Below, one piece after another: positions 9,910-19,116 of a DNA stretch of 64,000 nucleotides. The position numbers and the translations under genes were made by a program. The stretch is taken from assembly GCA_963664835.2 (NCBI GenBank), contig CAXXUG010000013.1:348133-412132 (forward strand), in the 5' to 3' direction. How positions within the stretch are numbered: the first letter of the stretch is position 1; every line of letters begins with the position of its first letter. Under the pieces are notes generated by a model, which was not told the origin of the DNA, made no database searches, and saw only the letters and a list, made by a program, of their open reading frames with translations. This DNA comes from G963664835 sp963664835 (GTDB lineage Bacteria; Chloroflexota; UBA6077; FW602-bin22; JBCLEL01).

Positions 9910-10371
9910 GTGACATTGAGCGGACAGCGACTGAATTCACTTCTGAACGAGCTTGCGGACTCGGTAGGGGAGGCGCGGGCATATTTCTCGAACCTAGATG
10001 GTGAAACCATCGTTCGCTTGGGTGAGTGGGGGCCGGCTGAGGTCCTTAGCCACTTGGTCTTTTGGCACCGGGCCAATGTTGAGGGTATCGAGTCGGTGCT
10101 GGCCGGCGGCGAACCTTATCAGCCCGAGGAGTCGATCGAGGAGCTGAACGCCAGGGCGCTGGACGAAATGGCTGGGACACCTGTGGCCGATCTGCTTTCG
10201 GAGTGGGAGGACTTGCAGGTCCGGTTCGAGGAGTTGGCGCGAGCAATGCCGGAGCCCAAAGCCGTCGTACGGGTTTATAGCGACGGGACCGAGCGCAGCC
10301 TTGTCGAACGTATTGAAGAATTGGCCGGCCACATAGCTGAGCATCTTGAGGAGTTGAGGGACCGGGACTAG
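9910..10371 (+). CDS. DinB/mycothiol-maleylpyruvate-isomerase-like four-helix protein
   Basis: 153 residues from a GTG at 9910 with GAGGGG just upstream. The sequence is almost entirely helical and carries WGPAEVLSHLVFWH near residue 40 and HIAEHL near the end. This His pattern is typical of DinB-like four-helix bundles that can bind a metal. Members include thiol-dependent S-transferases and many uncharacterised proteins. The gene stands alone, divergent from the MFS gene to its left, and its substrate is unknown. Confidence 0.6.
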   Translation: MTLSGQRLNSLLNELADSVGEARAYFSNLDGETIVRLGEWGPAEVLSHLVFWHRANVEGIESVLAGGEPYQPEESIEELNARALDEMAGTPVADLLSEWEDLQVRFEELARAMPEPKAVVRVYSDGTERSLVERIEELAGHIAEHLEELRDRD

Positions 10372-10471
10372 AGCCGGCGCCTTTGGCGGTGTGCTGGTTT
10401 CGCTGGGATGACTGATTAGTTTGCAGACATCAGCGGCCTGGGACGCCTCGGGGTTCGTTTTTCGGGCGCCG

Positions 10472-10813
10472 CTATATTCCGGAAGGTTCTTCCACGTCTC
10501 CTACTTGGGCAAAGTTGGTGATGGCGACTTCGCCTTCTGGAAACTCGGCGACGATCTTCAGTCTGCCGCCCACAGCCTCGATGTAGGACCGGAGGCTGGA
10601 GATGTACACGTCGGCCCGCTGCTCCAGCTTGGCGACGGCGGGCTGATTCACGCTCAACTTCTCAGCCAAGTCGCGTTGGGTGAGCGCTCGCGCCCGGCGC
10701 AACTCATGCAATGGCATTTCGGCGAGCATTTCACTCTTGATGGCGTCTATGCGCCGCCGGCGCGCCGGCGTGAAGTCCTTTGTCAGTTCCCTAAATCCGT
10801 GACGTCCAGCCAC
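10472..10813 (-). CDS. XRE-family helix-turn-helix antitoxin (HigA-like)
   Basis: 113 residues starting at a GTG at 10813 that overlaps the stop of the upstream toxin-like gene by one base (TAGTG). The helix-turn-helix is clear: LRRARALTQRDLAEKLSVNQPAVAKLEQRADVY at about residues 38-70. The C-terminal GGRLKIVAEFPEG is common in HigA-type antitoxins. The toxin-first order and tight overlap fit a reverse-order type II toxin-antitoxin pair. It should bind and repress its own promoter, but its partner appears damaged. Confidence 0.8.
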   Translation of the reverse strand: MAGRHGFRELTKDFTPARRRRIDAIKSEMLAEMPLHELRRARALTQRDLAEKLSVNQPAVAKLEQRADVYISSLRSYIEAVGGRLKIVAEFPEGEVAITNFAQVGDVEEPSGI

Positions 10814-11091
10814 TAGATCAGTCCCTCCCTTCGCAGTTCGTCGAGATGGTCTTGAAAGAGGTCATCGGCGAGCGGCACGTATTGTTCATAGACCCTATCA
10901 TTGCCTGGCCTGTCTCCACCTATCAAGAGTATGTACGTTCGCCTGGGATCAAAGGTGTAGAAGGCCGTCGATTCAGACTTGGAAGGTCCGTATTCTCTGG
11001 TGGCGTCTTGAGCCTTTATTGGTTGGGAGTAGCTGGCGATGGCGACATAGTCTTCGTGAAACTCGGAGCCGTTCTTGGGCCGGCGGCGCGA
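10813..11091 (-). pseudogene. RelE/Gp49-type toxin, apparently 5'-truncated
   Basis: An open frame of about 92 codons ending at the TAG that overlaps the antitoxin start. The peptide holds TAFYTFDPRRTYILLIGG, then YEQYVPLADDLF and HLDELRREGLI, the characteristic C-terminal core of Gp49/HigB-like RelE toxins. Upstream the frame closes with TAA at 11092-11094. No ATG, GTG or TTG lies before the conserved core, and the usual N-terminal strand-helix part (LGRP, KGSRH, MKELR) is not found in any frame. The toxin has probably lost its 5' end, leaving an antitoxin without a working partner. A non-standard start cannot be excluded. Confidence 0.55.
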
Positions 11092-11195
11092 TTACGAGAT
11101 GAAGGCAGGGTATTTCTAGTAGAATCCCCCTTTGCTCCACCGCGCTGATTAGCTTTGAGCCAGTTTTCGGCGGGTTTCCCGAAGAGGTGCAATTC

Positions 11196-13349
11196 ATGAG
11201 CCATCAGCCCAAACCACCTTCGGCAGATGATGGCGATCCGGAAGTGTCCAATACCTCTGGGTCTAACCGGGTTCCCACGCCGCCAGTGGCTGGGCAGAGG
11301 CCGCACAGTTTCACGCGCCACGGTGTGGCGATCGATGACCCGTGGCATTGGCTGCGGGACCCCAGCTATCCCGACGTGAATGACCCCGACGTGCTGGCAT
11401 ATCTCGAGGCTGAGAATGAATACTTCGACGCTACGATGGCGCCTCACCGGGAGCTGATCGAGACCATCTTCGAGGAGATCAAGGGACGGCAGCAGCCCGA
11501 TCTGTCCAGTGTGCCCTGGAAGCTCGGTGAGTGGTGCTACCAGTGGAGCTACCAGGAAGGCAGCCAGTACCGGGTGTGGCAACGCTGGCCGGCAGGCGGA
11601 CCGACGGCACGGGAGGGGCCGACTGCCGATGCGCAGACGATATTGGACGAGCCGGCGTTGGCAAAAGCCTCCGACTATTTTCGCCTCGGCTCGATGTCCG
11701 TGAGCAACCAAGGGTCGGCGCTTGCCTTCAGCACTGATACCGACGGCTCCGAGCGGTTCAGGATGGTGGTTAAAGACCTGGACACCGGAGAGATGTTAGA
11801 GGACGAGGTCGAACAGACCATGGGAAACGCAGTGTGGGCGGCTGACGACGCATCGTTCTTCTACACCGTGGTAGATGAGAACTGGCGTCCCTGGCAGGTG
11901 CGCCGGCACGTGCTCGGCGAGCCTGTGGAGGGGGACTCAGTCGTCTACGAGGAGACCGATTCTGGCTTTTTCGTGTCCGTGTCGGCAACGACCTCCAAGC
12001 AATACATCGTCATAGCGACCGGCGACATAGTAACTTCCGAGTTGCGCCTCATACCCGCGTCGGATCCTGGCGCCGAGCTGTTGCTGGTCTCTCCCCGCCG
12101 GACCGCCCATGAGTATTCGGTGGACCATCAAGGCGACCGGTTCATCATCCGCACAAATGACCGACACAAGAATACGCGCTTGGCGATGGCCCCTGCGGAC
12201 GACCCCAAGGAAGAGTCCTGGGCGTCGTTGGTGGACGCCTCAGACTCGCTTTACATTACTAACTTCCAAGCATTCCGCGACTTTATCGTCGTAGAGGAAC
12301 GCATCGACGGCCAGGAACGGTTGCGCCTGATTGATCGTGCAGGTGAATCCACGTACATAAGCTTCCCCGAGTCAGTGTACACGGTTGGGCTCGACACGAA
12401 CGCGGAGTTTGAGGCGGACACCCTGCGCTTGTGGTACACGTCCATGGTTACTCCGAGGACTGTGTTCGACTATCAGGTCGCCACGGAGGAGTTGGAGGTT
12501 CGCAAGGTGCAGCAGGTGCCAAGCGGATACGATCGCTCCGAGTACCGAACAAACCGAGTGTTGGCCACAGTCCGTGATGGGGAGCGGGTTCCGGTGTCGA
12601 TAGTACGCCAGAAGGACACACCGGTGGACGGCACGGCTCCGCTCTACCTGTATGGATACGGCGCATACGGCCACGCGATGCGGCCGGCCTTTTCGGAGTC
12701 GAGACTTTCGCTGCTGGACCGGGGTTTCATCTTCGCGATCGCGCACGTGCGTGGTGGCGATGAGCTTGGATACCACTGGTACGAGGCCGGCAAGCTTGAC
12801 AGGCGTACCAATACCTTCAACGATTTTGTGGACGTCGCGCGTCATTTAATAGAGCAGGGCTATGGGTCGAGGGGCCGCATCGCAATCTCCGGAGGCAGTG
12901 CTGGCGGCGAACTGATGGGCGCCGTCGTGAACCAGGCGCCGGAGCTGTGGGGCGCGGTCGCCGCACATGTACCGTTCGTGGATGTACTGAACACCATGTT
13001 GGACGATTCGCTGCCACTGACGCCAATCGAGTGGCCGGAGTGGGGCAATCCAATCAAGGACCAAGCGGTCTTCGAGTACATCCGATCTTACTCACCATAC
13101 GACCAATTGCAGCCACGCGAATATCCTCCAATACTGATGACGGCGGGGTTGAACGATCCTCGAGTTACCTACTGGGAGCCGGCGAAGTATGTGGCAAAGC
13201 TACGGGCACTGAAGACGGACCGCAACTGGTTACTGCTGAAGACAAATATGGGCGCGGGACACGGTGGCAAGTCGGGCAGATATGACCGGCTGTACGAGGT
13301 AGCGGAGGAGTACGGGTTTATCCTGGCGTGCATGGGGCTGCCGGAGTAG
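11196..13349 (+). CDS. ptrB: Oligopeptidase B-like S9 family serine peptidase
   Basis: 717 residues from the ATG at 11196; GAAGAGG at 11181-11187 sets this start over the GTG three codons upstream. The N-terminal region (DDPWHWLRDPSYPDV) and the following beta-propeller match prolyl oligopeptidases. The C-terminal hydrolase domain holds the triad: Ser in GGSAGGEL, Asp in GLNDPRV and His in GAGHGG. The wording of these motifs is that of oligopeptidase B, which cleaves short peptides after Arg or Lys in the cytoplasm. There is no signal peptide. It is transcribed away from the toxin-antitoxin remnant. Confidence 0.9.
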   Translation: MSHQPKPPSADDGDPEVSNTSGSNRVPTPPVAGQRPHSFTRHGVAIDDPWHWLRDPSYPDVNDPDVLAYLEAENEYFDATMAPHRELIETIFEEIKGRQQPDLSSVPWKLGEWCYQWSYQEGSQYRVWQRWPAGGPTAREGPTADAQTILDEPALAKASDYFRLGSMSVSNQGSALAFSTDTDGSERFRMVVKDLDTGEMLEDEVEQTMGNAVWAADDASFFYTVVDENWRPWQVRRHVLGEPVEGDSVVYEETDSGFFVSVSATTSKQYIVIATGDIVTSELRLIPASDPGAELLLVSPRRTAHEYSVDHQGDRFIIRTNDRHKNTRLAMAPADDPKEESWASLVDASDSLYITNFQAFRDFIVVEERIDGQERLRLIDRAGESTYISFPESVYTVGLDTNAEFEADTLRLWYTSMVTPRTVFDYQVATEELEVRKVQQVPSGYDRSEYRTNRVLATVRDGERVPVSIVRQKDTPVDGTAPLYLYGYGAYGHAMRPAFSESRLSLLDRGFIFAIAHVRGGDELGYHWYEAGKLDRRTNTFNDFVDVARHLIEQGYGSRGRIAISGGSAGGELMGAVVNQAPELWGAVAAHVPFVDVLNTMLDDSLPLTPIEWPEWGNPIKDQAVFEYIRSYSPYDQLQPREYPPILMTAGLNDPRVTYWEPAKYVAKLRALKTDRNWLLLKTNMGAGHGGKSGRYDRLYEVAEEYGFILACMGLPE

Positions 13350-13555
13350 CCGTCCACAGCCGACAGTTTGACATTCCGTTTTGCTTCTGGCTACCCGTAC
13401 TTGAGGTTGCCTTCTGTCTTGGTGACAAAAAAGGGGCGCCGTCGAGTCCATTAAGGGCGGTCCAATTCCGTTCAGGCGTCGTAGCGCGACCGAGTGGTAT
13501 AGTGTGGTGTCAAGAAGCGGAGGGCTAGTCGGAGCCATTTGGAGGAGAAGTGAGG

Positions 13556-14338
13556 ATGGCTGGGCGCATTGAAGGGAAGAAGGCAATCATAACTGGCGCC
13601 GGCTCCGGGATCGGCCGGGAGACGGCGCTGACGCTGGCGGCGGAAGGAGCGAGAGTTGCGGTGGCCGACCTGAACGCGAGGACTGCCGTGGAAACGGCGG
13701 CTGAGATCGCCGGCGCGGGCGGGTTCGCGTGCTCGATCCAGGGAGATGTCTCCAGCGATCGAGGATCGGCAGAGATTGTCGGAAAGGCTATCGAGGAGAT
13801 CGGCGGGCTGGACATTCTGGTCAACTGCGCGGGTATCTCAGATGTAATGCCTCTCTTGGAGCTTACGGAAGATCACGTAGACAAGATGATCGGCGTGAAT
13901 CTGAATGGGACGTTGTACATGTCCAAGCACGTGATCAAGCACATGGTCGAAGAGGGGCACGGCGGTGCGATTGTAAACTTCGCGTCGGTCAATGCCCTAA
14001 GGGCTCGTCCGAACCTGCCGGTGTATTGCGCGACCAAGGGCGCGGTCGTCGCGTTGACTCGGTCGCTCGCGGTGGACTTCGCCAGGTATGGAATACGGGC
14101 GAACTGCCTGTGCCCGATCATCACCGACACGCCGATGGTCAGGAAACACTACGGATCAATGGAGAATGGCGATGAGAAACGCCGGAGGTCGATAGAGGCC
14201 ATACCACTGAAACGCCTCGGTCTGCCGGAGGACCATGCCCGTGCGGTCCTCTATCTTGTATCCGACGACGCCGGGTTCATTACCGGGCAAAGCCTGACAA
14301 TTGACGGCGGCGCTACGGCCGGCACACCCCTGGATTGA
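13556..14338 (+). CDS. Short-chain dehydrogenase/reductase
   Basis: A 260-residue classical SDR. The ATG at 13556 follows GGAGGAG at the right spacing. Cofactor motif TGAGSGIG (residues 13-20), NCAG, an Asn-Ser-Tyr-Lys set with the active site YCATKGA, and the C-terminal FITGQSLTIDGG are present. The Ser position is replaced by a segment reading NFASVNA. Asp after the second strand (VADLN) suggests NAD rather than NADP. The substrate is unknown; 3-oxoacyl reductase and sugar or alcohol dehydrogenase are both possible. Confidence 0.88.
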   Translation: MAGRIEGKKAIITGAGSGIGRETALTLAAEGARVAVADLNARTAVETAAEIAGAGGFACSIQGDVSSDRGSAEIVGKAIEEIGGLDILVNCAGISDVMPLLELTEDHVDKMIGVNLNGTLYMSKHVIKHMVEEGHGGAIVNFASVNALRARPNLPVYCATKGAVVALTRSLAVDFARYGIRANCLCPIITDTPMVRKHYGSMENGDEKRRRSIEAIPLKRLGLPEDHARAVLYLVSDDAGFITGQSLTIDGGATAGTPLD

Positions 14339-14486
14339 GATTCAATGGGCGGAATCGTCCATCGCAAAACGGCACCGGCGGGCGGGCGCGGTCAGATTCG
14401 GCGCAATTTGGCATACATGAATCATTCATCTGGTCACTGAGATCAAATCGGACATCGGCAATCAGGGTAAGGAGTAGGAAGAGGCT

Positions 14487-15578
14487 ATGAGAGATTCTTG
14501 CAGCGCGGAGTATCTAGTTTTCGTTGGCACTTACACGGGTGGAAGGAGCGAAGCGATTTTCTCCTTTCGGATGGATGCTGGGACAGGAACCCTCGAACCG
14601 CTTAGCGTTACGTCGGGATTCCATAATCCATCATTCTTGGCGGTGGAGCCGCAAGGGCGATTCTTGTATGCCGTGAGCGAGGTCAGCGAAACGCGCGGCA
14701 GCGCGCACGGTGTGGTCAACGCGTTCTCGATAACCAGGGAGACAGGAGAGCTCGCTCTGCTGAATCAAGAGTCTTGCCTCGGGCCGGGGCCCTGCCACCT
14801 AGTCGTCGATCACACGGGGCGCTTCGTGCTGGTGGCGAACTATGTCGGTGGCAGCGCATGTGTACTGCCGATTCGGGAAGATGGCAGTCTTGGAGAGGCG
14901 ACCGATTTTGTTCAGCACGAGGGATCCAGCGTGAATCCCGACCGACAGATAGCGCCGCACGCGCACTCTTTCAACGTGGATCCTGGTAATCGATTCGGGT
15001 TCGTGGCCGACCTTGGGATCGACAAGGTCATGGTCTATAAGCTCGACCTGGAGAATGGGAAACTTTTGCCAAATGAGGTTCCCGGCTGTGAAGTCAAAGC
15101 CGGAGCCGGCCCTCGACACTTCGACTTTCATCCTGACGGCCGGCACGCCTACGTCATCAATGAACTCGACAGCACGGTTACGGCATTCGACTATGAGCCC
15201 GAGACTGGAACTCTGAACGCGAAACAGACTGTGCCCACTCTACCAGAGGACTTTGAGGGAACGAGCACCTGCGCGGACGTGCACGTATCGCCTTCGGGTA
15301 AGTTTCTATACGGCTCGAATCGGGGCCACGACAGCATTGCGATCTTCGCCATCGACCAGCGTACTGGCGAGCTTGCGGTCGTCGGTCATCAGTCCACACA
15401 GGGCGAGACACCGCGGAACTTTGCGATCGAGCCGGCCGGGAATTTCATTCTGGCCGCCAACCAGGACTCCGACACGATCGTCACGTTCAGAATCGATCAA
15501 GAGGCTGGGAAGTTGGACGCAACCGGCCAGGTCACACAAGTGCCGATGCCGGTCTGTATCAAGATGATCCCGATCTAG
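14487..15578 (+). CDS. Lactonase family beta-propeller protein (6-phosphogluconolactonase-like)
   Basis: 363 residues with repeating propeller blades, for example GTYTGGRSEAIFSF, NPSFLAVEPQGRFLYAVSE, PHAHSFNVDPGNRFGFVADLG and GPRHFDFHPDGRHAYVINEL. These are hallmarks of the YbhE-type family, which hydrolyses 6-phosphogluconolactone or related lactones. The HAHS and GPRHF motifs carry the residues thought to form the active site. AAGGAG lies at 14468-14473 before the ATG. It is monocistronic between an SDR gene and a convergent DUF3052 gene. Confidence 0.85.
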   Translation: MRDSCSAEYLVFVGTYTGGRSEAIFSFRMDAGTGTLEPLSVTSGFHNPSFLAVEPQGRFLYAVSEVSETRGSAHGVVNAFSITRETGELALLNQESCLGPGPCHLVVDHTGRFVLVANYVGGSACVLPIREDGSLGEATDFVQHEGSSVNPDRQIAPHAHSFNVDPGNRFGFVADLGIDKVMVYKLDLENGKLLPNEVPGCEVKAGAGPRHFDFHPDGRHAYVINELDSTVTAFDYEPETGTLNAKQTVPTLPEDFEGTSTCADVHVSPSGKFLYGSNRGHDSIAIFAIDQRTGELAVVGHQSTQGETPRNFAIEPAGNFILAANQDSDTIVTFRIDQEAGKLDATGQVTQVPMPVCIKMIPI

Positions 15579-15626
15579 CCTTGAGTTGGCAGAGTCGAAA
15601 CGAGACGGGTGGGCAGGACTCGGTAG

Positions 15627-15989
15627 CTAATTCGCCGGCCGGAACCGCATGGCCGACCAGACCGCGTCGATAGAAACCTGCCGGACGCCACGGATGCCCG
15701 CTTTCTCGACGTGGCACCAGAGGATGTCGCGGTTCAGATCGGTGCCAAGCTGGCCGGACTTTGGGTAGGCGATATAGGCTATTGCGTCGCGCTGGGCGGC
15801 TTTCAGGAAGGGGCCGGCGTGGTCAAAAATCTCCGAGGAATCTTTGACAAAGACTAGGACCAAATCGGCCTCGTCGGGGCAATTCAATAGGCGGGAATCT
15901 TCCGGTAGGTCAAGTACGAAACCCTCAGGGGCGTTCCCTACGTAAGCGGATTGTCCTGTCTTAAGTTGCAGTTTCTTTGCCAGGCTCAT
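15627..15989 (-). CDS. DUF3052-like protein
   Basis: 120 residues, recognised by the opening LAKKLQLKTGQ and by the pattern DLVLVFVKDSSEI, AYPKSGQLGTDLNRD and KAGIRGVRQVSIDAVWSAMRFRP. This small family is of unknown function and common in several phyla. There is no signal peptide or membrane segment. It is convergent with the lactonase gene. Confidence 0.75.
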   Translation of the reverse strand: MSLAKKLQLKTGQSAYVGNAPEGFVLDLPEDSRLLNCPDEADLVLVFVKDSSEIFDHAGPFLKAAQRDAIAYIAYPKSGQLGTDLNRDILWCHVEKAGIRGVRQVSIDAVWSAMRFRPAN

Positions 15990-16105
15990 GTCAATTGTTC
16001 ACTGCCTGCCGGAGGCGGCGCACGGGGGATGAAAATGGCTGCGTTGGTTGGCGCGTCTTTTGGACTGTGGTTCGGGGCCAGGGTTTGTTTCCGGACTGCC
16101 GGGAG

Positions 16106-16241
16106 CGGGGGACAAGCCCCCCGCGCTACATTTCCCCGTCCCCGCCCCTCTGGATTCCAGCTTTCGCTGGAATGACGGTTGCGGGGATCGGTGCGATACA
16201 AAGGCACATTCTAAGCCGCGAAACGTCATTCTCGTGCCAAT
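16106..16241. repeat. Dispersed repeat cluster (GACAAGCCCC type plus half palindrome)
   Basis: GCGGGGGACAAGCCCCCCGC at 16106-16125 is followed by GCTACATTTCC, a CCAGCTTTCGCTGG hairpin and, at 16227-16241, a degenerate CATTCTCGTGCCAAT. This is the same set, in the same order, as the repeats around the IS110 element near 4.6 and 6.6 kb. The whole gap 15990-16406 has no gene. Confidence 0.65.
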
Positions 16242-16406
16242 CGTGCAATTGTCCGAATCTTACGACGCATAAGGCGCTAGTGTAGCATTGTCAAACGCGC
16301 CATATCGCCAACTGACAGCGCTGTGGCGACCAGGGCGAGAATGGCCGGGATTCGCGGATGATTTTGGGCATGGGTGTCGGCTACTAACCAGGAGGATGCA
16401 ACTGTA

Positions 16407-17156
16407 ATGCGCTTCAAGGACAAGACGGTGTTGGTCACCGGCGGGACGGATGGCATTGGGAGAGCGTGCGCCTTCGATTTCGCTTCCGAGGGGGCCCACG
16501 TGGCGATCTGCGGCCGGCGGGCGGACAGGGGTCAGCAGATCCAAGAAGAGGCAAAGACGAAAGGCTACGACCTGCGCTTTGTTCAGGCCGACGTTACTGA
16601 GGGGGCTGATCGATCGAGGCTGGTTGAAGACATGCGCCGGCGTTTCGGCGGGCTCGACATACTGGTCAACAATGCGGGCGGTGGCCGTCCCAGGATGGCC
16701 GGTGAGCAGATTGCGGACTACTGGCGCCATTCTATCGAGTTGAACCTGATATCGGTTGTCGCGCTGAGTGACTTGGCGCTGCCGCTTATCGTTGATTCCG
16801 GAGGAGGTTGCGTAGTCAACGTCAGTTCGACCGCAAGCTTGACGCGTGGCGGCAACGTATCGCCATATCCGGTCGCGAAGATGGGACTGAACATGCTGAC
16901 CGCCCAGATGGCGTCGGCCTACGGGAAGTCCGGCGTGCGCGTAAACGCAGTCCTGCCCGGACCTACTGACACTCCCGCGGTGAAGTCGGTGGGTTGGCGC
17001 GTCAATCTTGCGCAGACCGAGGCCTCGCTGCCGGTCGGTCGCATCGCGCAGCCGGAGGAAATCGCGAACGCGGTCCTCTTCCTGGCGTCCGACGAATCCG
17101 CCGTTACCACAGGTTCGAGCCTGGTCGTGGACTGCGGGTGGGTTATTCGCAGATGA
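16407..17156 (+). CDS. Short-chain dehydrogenase/reductase
   Basis: 249 residues from the ATG at 16407, which follows GGAGG at 16391-16395; an upstream GTG at 16374 would place the ribosome site inside the gene. TGGTDGIG is the cofactor motif, NNAGGG follows, and the active site reads SPYPVAKMG with Ser in NVSST. The C-terminus ends with SLVVDCGW. RADRG after strand two suggests NADP use. Substrate unknown. It converges on the aminotransferase gene to its right. Confidence 0.88.
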   Translation: MRFKDKTVLVTGGTDGIGRACAFDFASEGAHVAICGRRADRGQQIQEEAKTKGYDLRFVQADVTEGADRSRLVEDMRRRFGGLDILVNNAGGGRPRMAGEQIADYWRHSIELNLISVVALSDLALPLIVDSGGGCVVNVSSTASLTRGGNVSPYPVAKMGLNMLTAQMASAYGKSGVRVNAVLPGPTDTPAVKSVGWRVNLAQTEASLPVGRIAQPEEIANAVLFLASDESAVTTGSSLVVDCGWVIRR

Positions 17157-17188
17157 AGCGCGTTTGCAACTAGCCGGCAGGCGCGTCT

Positions 17189-18556
17189 CTAGGAAGAGTA
17201 GGCCGGCATCTCATCTTGGACGATTGCGAGGCACTCGCGAAGTGTGGCGATGGCCCGATCGACGTGGGCGGCCTCGATGATCAGTGGCGGCGTGACCCAA
17301 AGCATTCCGCGAGCGGGGTTCAGGCGGACCAGCAGTCCGCGATCCCGGGTCAACTGTTCAAGTCGAACGCATAGCTGTTTGGGAGCCGGCTCCTTTGTCT
17401 CCTTGTCGCTCACGAGTTTGACGCAGTTAAGCAACCCGATACCCTGAACATCTCCGACGATATCGAACTCGCGCAGACTGTTCAGGCCCTGCAGAAGTCT
17501 ATCTCCCATGGTGCGCGCGTTCTCTACAATCCCAAGGCGCTCTATGATCTCGAGCGTCTTGAGTCCAACCGCGCTACCTACGGCGGTTCCGGAGAAGGTG
17601 AAGAAGTGCCACAAGCCGGCGTCGGGGGCGGCGTTTAGTAATCGCTGATAAATCTGTTCCCTCGCGGCCAGCACGCCAACCGGATAGTAGCCGGCTCCGA
17701 GGGCCTTGGAGAACGTGAGCAGGTCGGGCCAGACCCCCCAATGTTGGAAGGCGAAGAGCTTGCCGGTCCTGCCCAGGCCGGTGATGACCTCATCCATTAT
17801 CAGGAAGACTTGGTATCGATCGCAGATTTCCCGGATTGTTGGCCAGTATCCATCCGCTGGAACCTGGGCGCCGAACTGCATTATCGGCTCGCCGATGAAG
17901 CCGGCAACCGTATCGGGCCCCTCGCGGACTATGGTCCTTTCTAACTCATTCGCGCACTCGAGATTGCATTTCGGCTGGTCGCTGCAAAAGCGACAGCGGT
18001 AGCAGTCAGGCGCATCGATTCTGACGTATCCGGGAGGCAGCGGCGAGGAGGCTTGCTCGAATGTCGGCACGTCGGTGGTGGGAACGGTGCCTACGGTTGA
18101 GCCGTGGTAGGCGAACTTGCGGCTGATGATCTTGTGTTTCTCGGGCCGGCCTTCGAGTCGGTTTACATAGCGGGACAGCTTGATCGCGGCCTCGTTGACC
18201 TCGGAACCGCCGCTCATCACTAGTATTCGCGTAAGGTCGGGCGAGAGCATTTGACCCAGCTTAGCAGTCAGCTCAATCAGCGGCTTCGAAGCTAAGCTAT
18301 TTCCAGACGTGGTGAACTGAAGTTGCCGCATCTGTTCATAGGCGGCCTGCGCGACTTCGGCGTTGCCGTGACCGAGGTTGCAATTGGCGAGGCCGGCCTG
18401 GCAGTCGAGGTACTCTTTGCCGTGAGCGTCCTTCAGCCACATTCCGTTGCCTTCAGCAAAAACCATCGGCCCCCGCTTGTGGTGGGCGTGAAGATCGGTG
18501 CTGGGATGGAAACAATGGGCGAGGTCAAGTTCGCGTAGGGTTTGGTAATCGGTCAT
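17189..18556 (-). CDS. Class III pyridoxal-phosphate aminotransferase
   Basis: 455 residues from the ATG at 18556, preceded by GGAGAAGG. Features: MSGGSEVNEAAIKLSR for phosphate contact, IMDEVITGLGRTGKLFA with the cofactor Asp, and FSKALGAGYYPVG with the Schiff-base Lys. An insertion near residue 190 reads CYRCRFCSDQPKCNLEC, five cysteines in 17 residues, which could hold a metal. Members of this group act on omega-amino compounds such as beta-alanine, GABA or taurine with pyruvate or 2-oxoglutarate. The exact substrate is unknown. Confidence 0.88.
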   Translation of the reverse strand: MTDYQTLRELDLAHCFHPSTDLHAHHKRGPMVFAEGNGMWLKDAHGKEYLDCQAGLANCNLGHGNAEVAQAAYEQMRQLQFTTSGNSLASKPLIELTAKLGQMLSPDLTRILVMSGGSEVNEAAIKLSRYVNRLEGRPEKHKIISRKFAYHGSTVGTVPTTDVPTFEQASSPLPPGYVRIDAPDCYRCRFCSDQPKCNLECANELERTIVREGPDTVAGFIGEPIMQFGAQVPADGYWPTIREICDRYQVFLIMDEVITGLGRTGKLFAFQHWGVWPDLLTFSKALGAGYYPVGVLAAREQIYQRLLNAAPDAGLWHFFTFSGTAVGSAVGLKTLEIIERLGIVENARTMGDRLLQGLNSLREFDIVGDVQGIGLLNCVKLVSDKETKEPAPKQLCVRLEQLTRDRGLLVRLNPARGMLWVTPPLIIEAAHVDRAIATLRECLAIVQDEMPAYSS

Positions 18557-18749
18557 AGTCGCCTTCTCCGCTGAAAGCAGGACAACTGTGGTCGTCGTCC
18601 GCAACTGTTCAGATTTGGGTGTGTTCTCATTCTGAATGCTTGTGGACTAACAAGGCCAGATCGCCGTTCGGGACCCCGGTTGGCGGTCAAATGAGAGATT
18701 CAAACCTAGCGACTTCAATCTCGCAAGCCGGCCGACCTCATCCCCCTGG

Positions 18750-18777
18750 CCCCCTTCTCCTGGCCAGGAGAAGGGGG
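18750..18777. repeat. Perfect 28-bp palindrome
   Basis: CCCCCTTCTCCTGG followed at once by its exact complement. It lies between the divergent starts of the aminotransferase (18556) and sulfatase-like (19117) genes, so it is not placed as a terminator for either. A second small hairpin AAGGGC-TTC-GCCCTT is at 18814-18828. The gap 18557-19116 has no other visible feature. It looks like a REP-type or miniature element. Confidence 0.7.
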
Positions 18778-19116
18778 AACTTTATTGTGGGGGACACCCC
18801 CACGTCCCCCGTCAAGGGCTTCGCCCTTGCAACCCTTTCCTGGCTTTCACTCATGAGAGGTCGTCGCCAGCAATTGAGCCTGGTCGGGGAGATAGCGTTG
18901 CTAAACGAAACAGGTACGCCTGAATCTGAACACTGTGCGTGGTCCGTCTGAAAAGTGCGAGGGGTGCTCCCGCTGCTAGTATATATTAATGCGATCGCGG
19001 AGTCGGTCCAGACTATCAGTCATCAACCAGTCGGCGGATCTCAACGAACCTCCTTGTTGACTTCTGGGGGGTGATCGATCCCTTGATCGACGTTCGTAGG
19101 CATTGTGGAGACAGCG

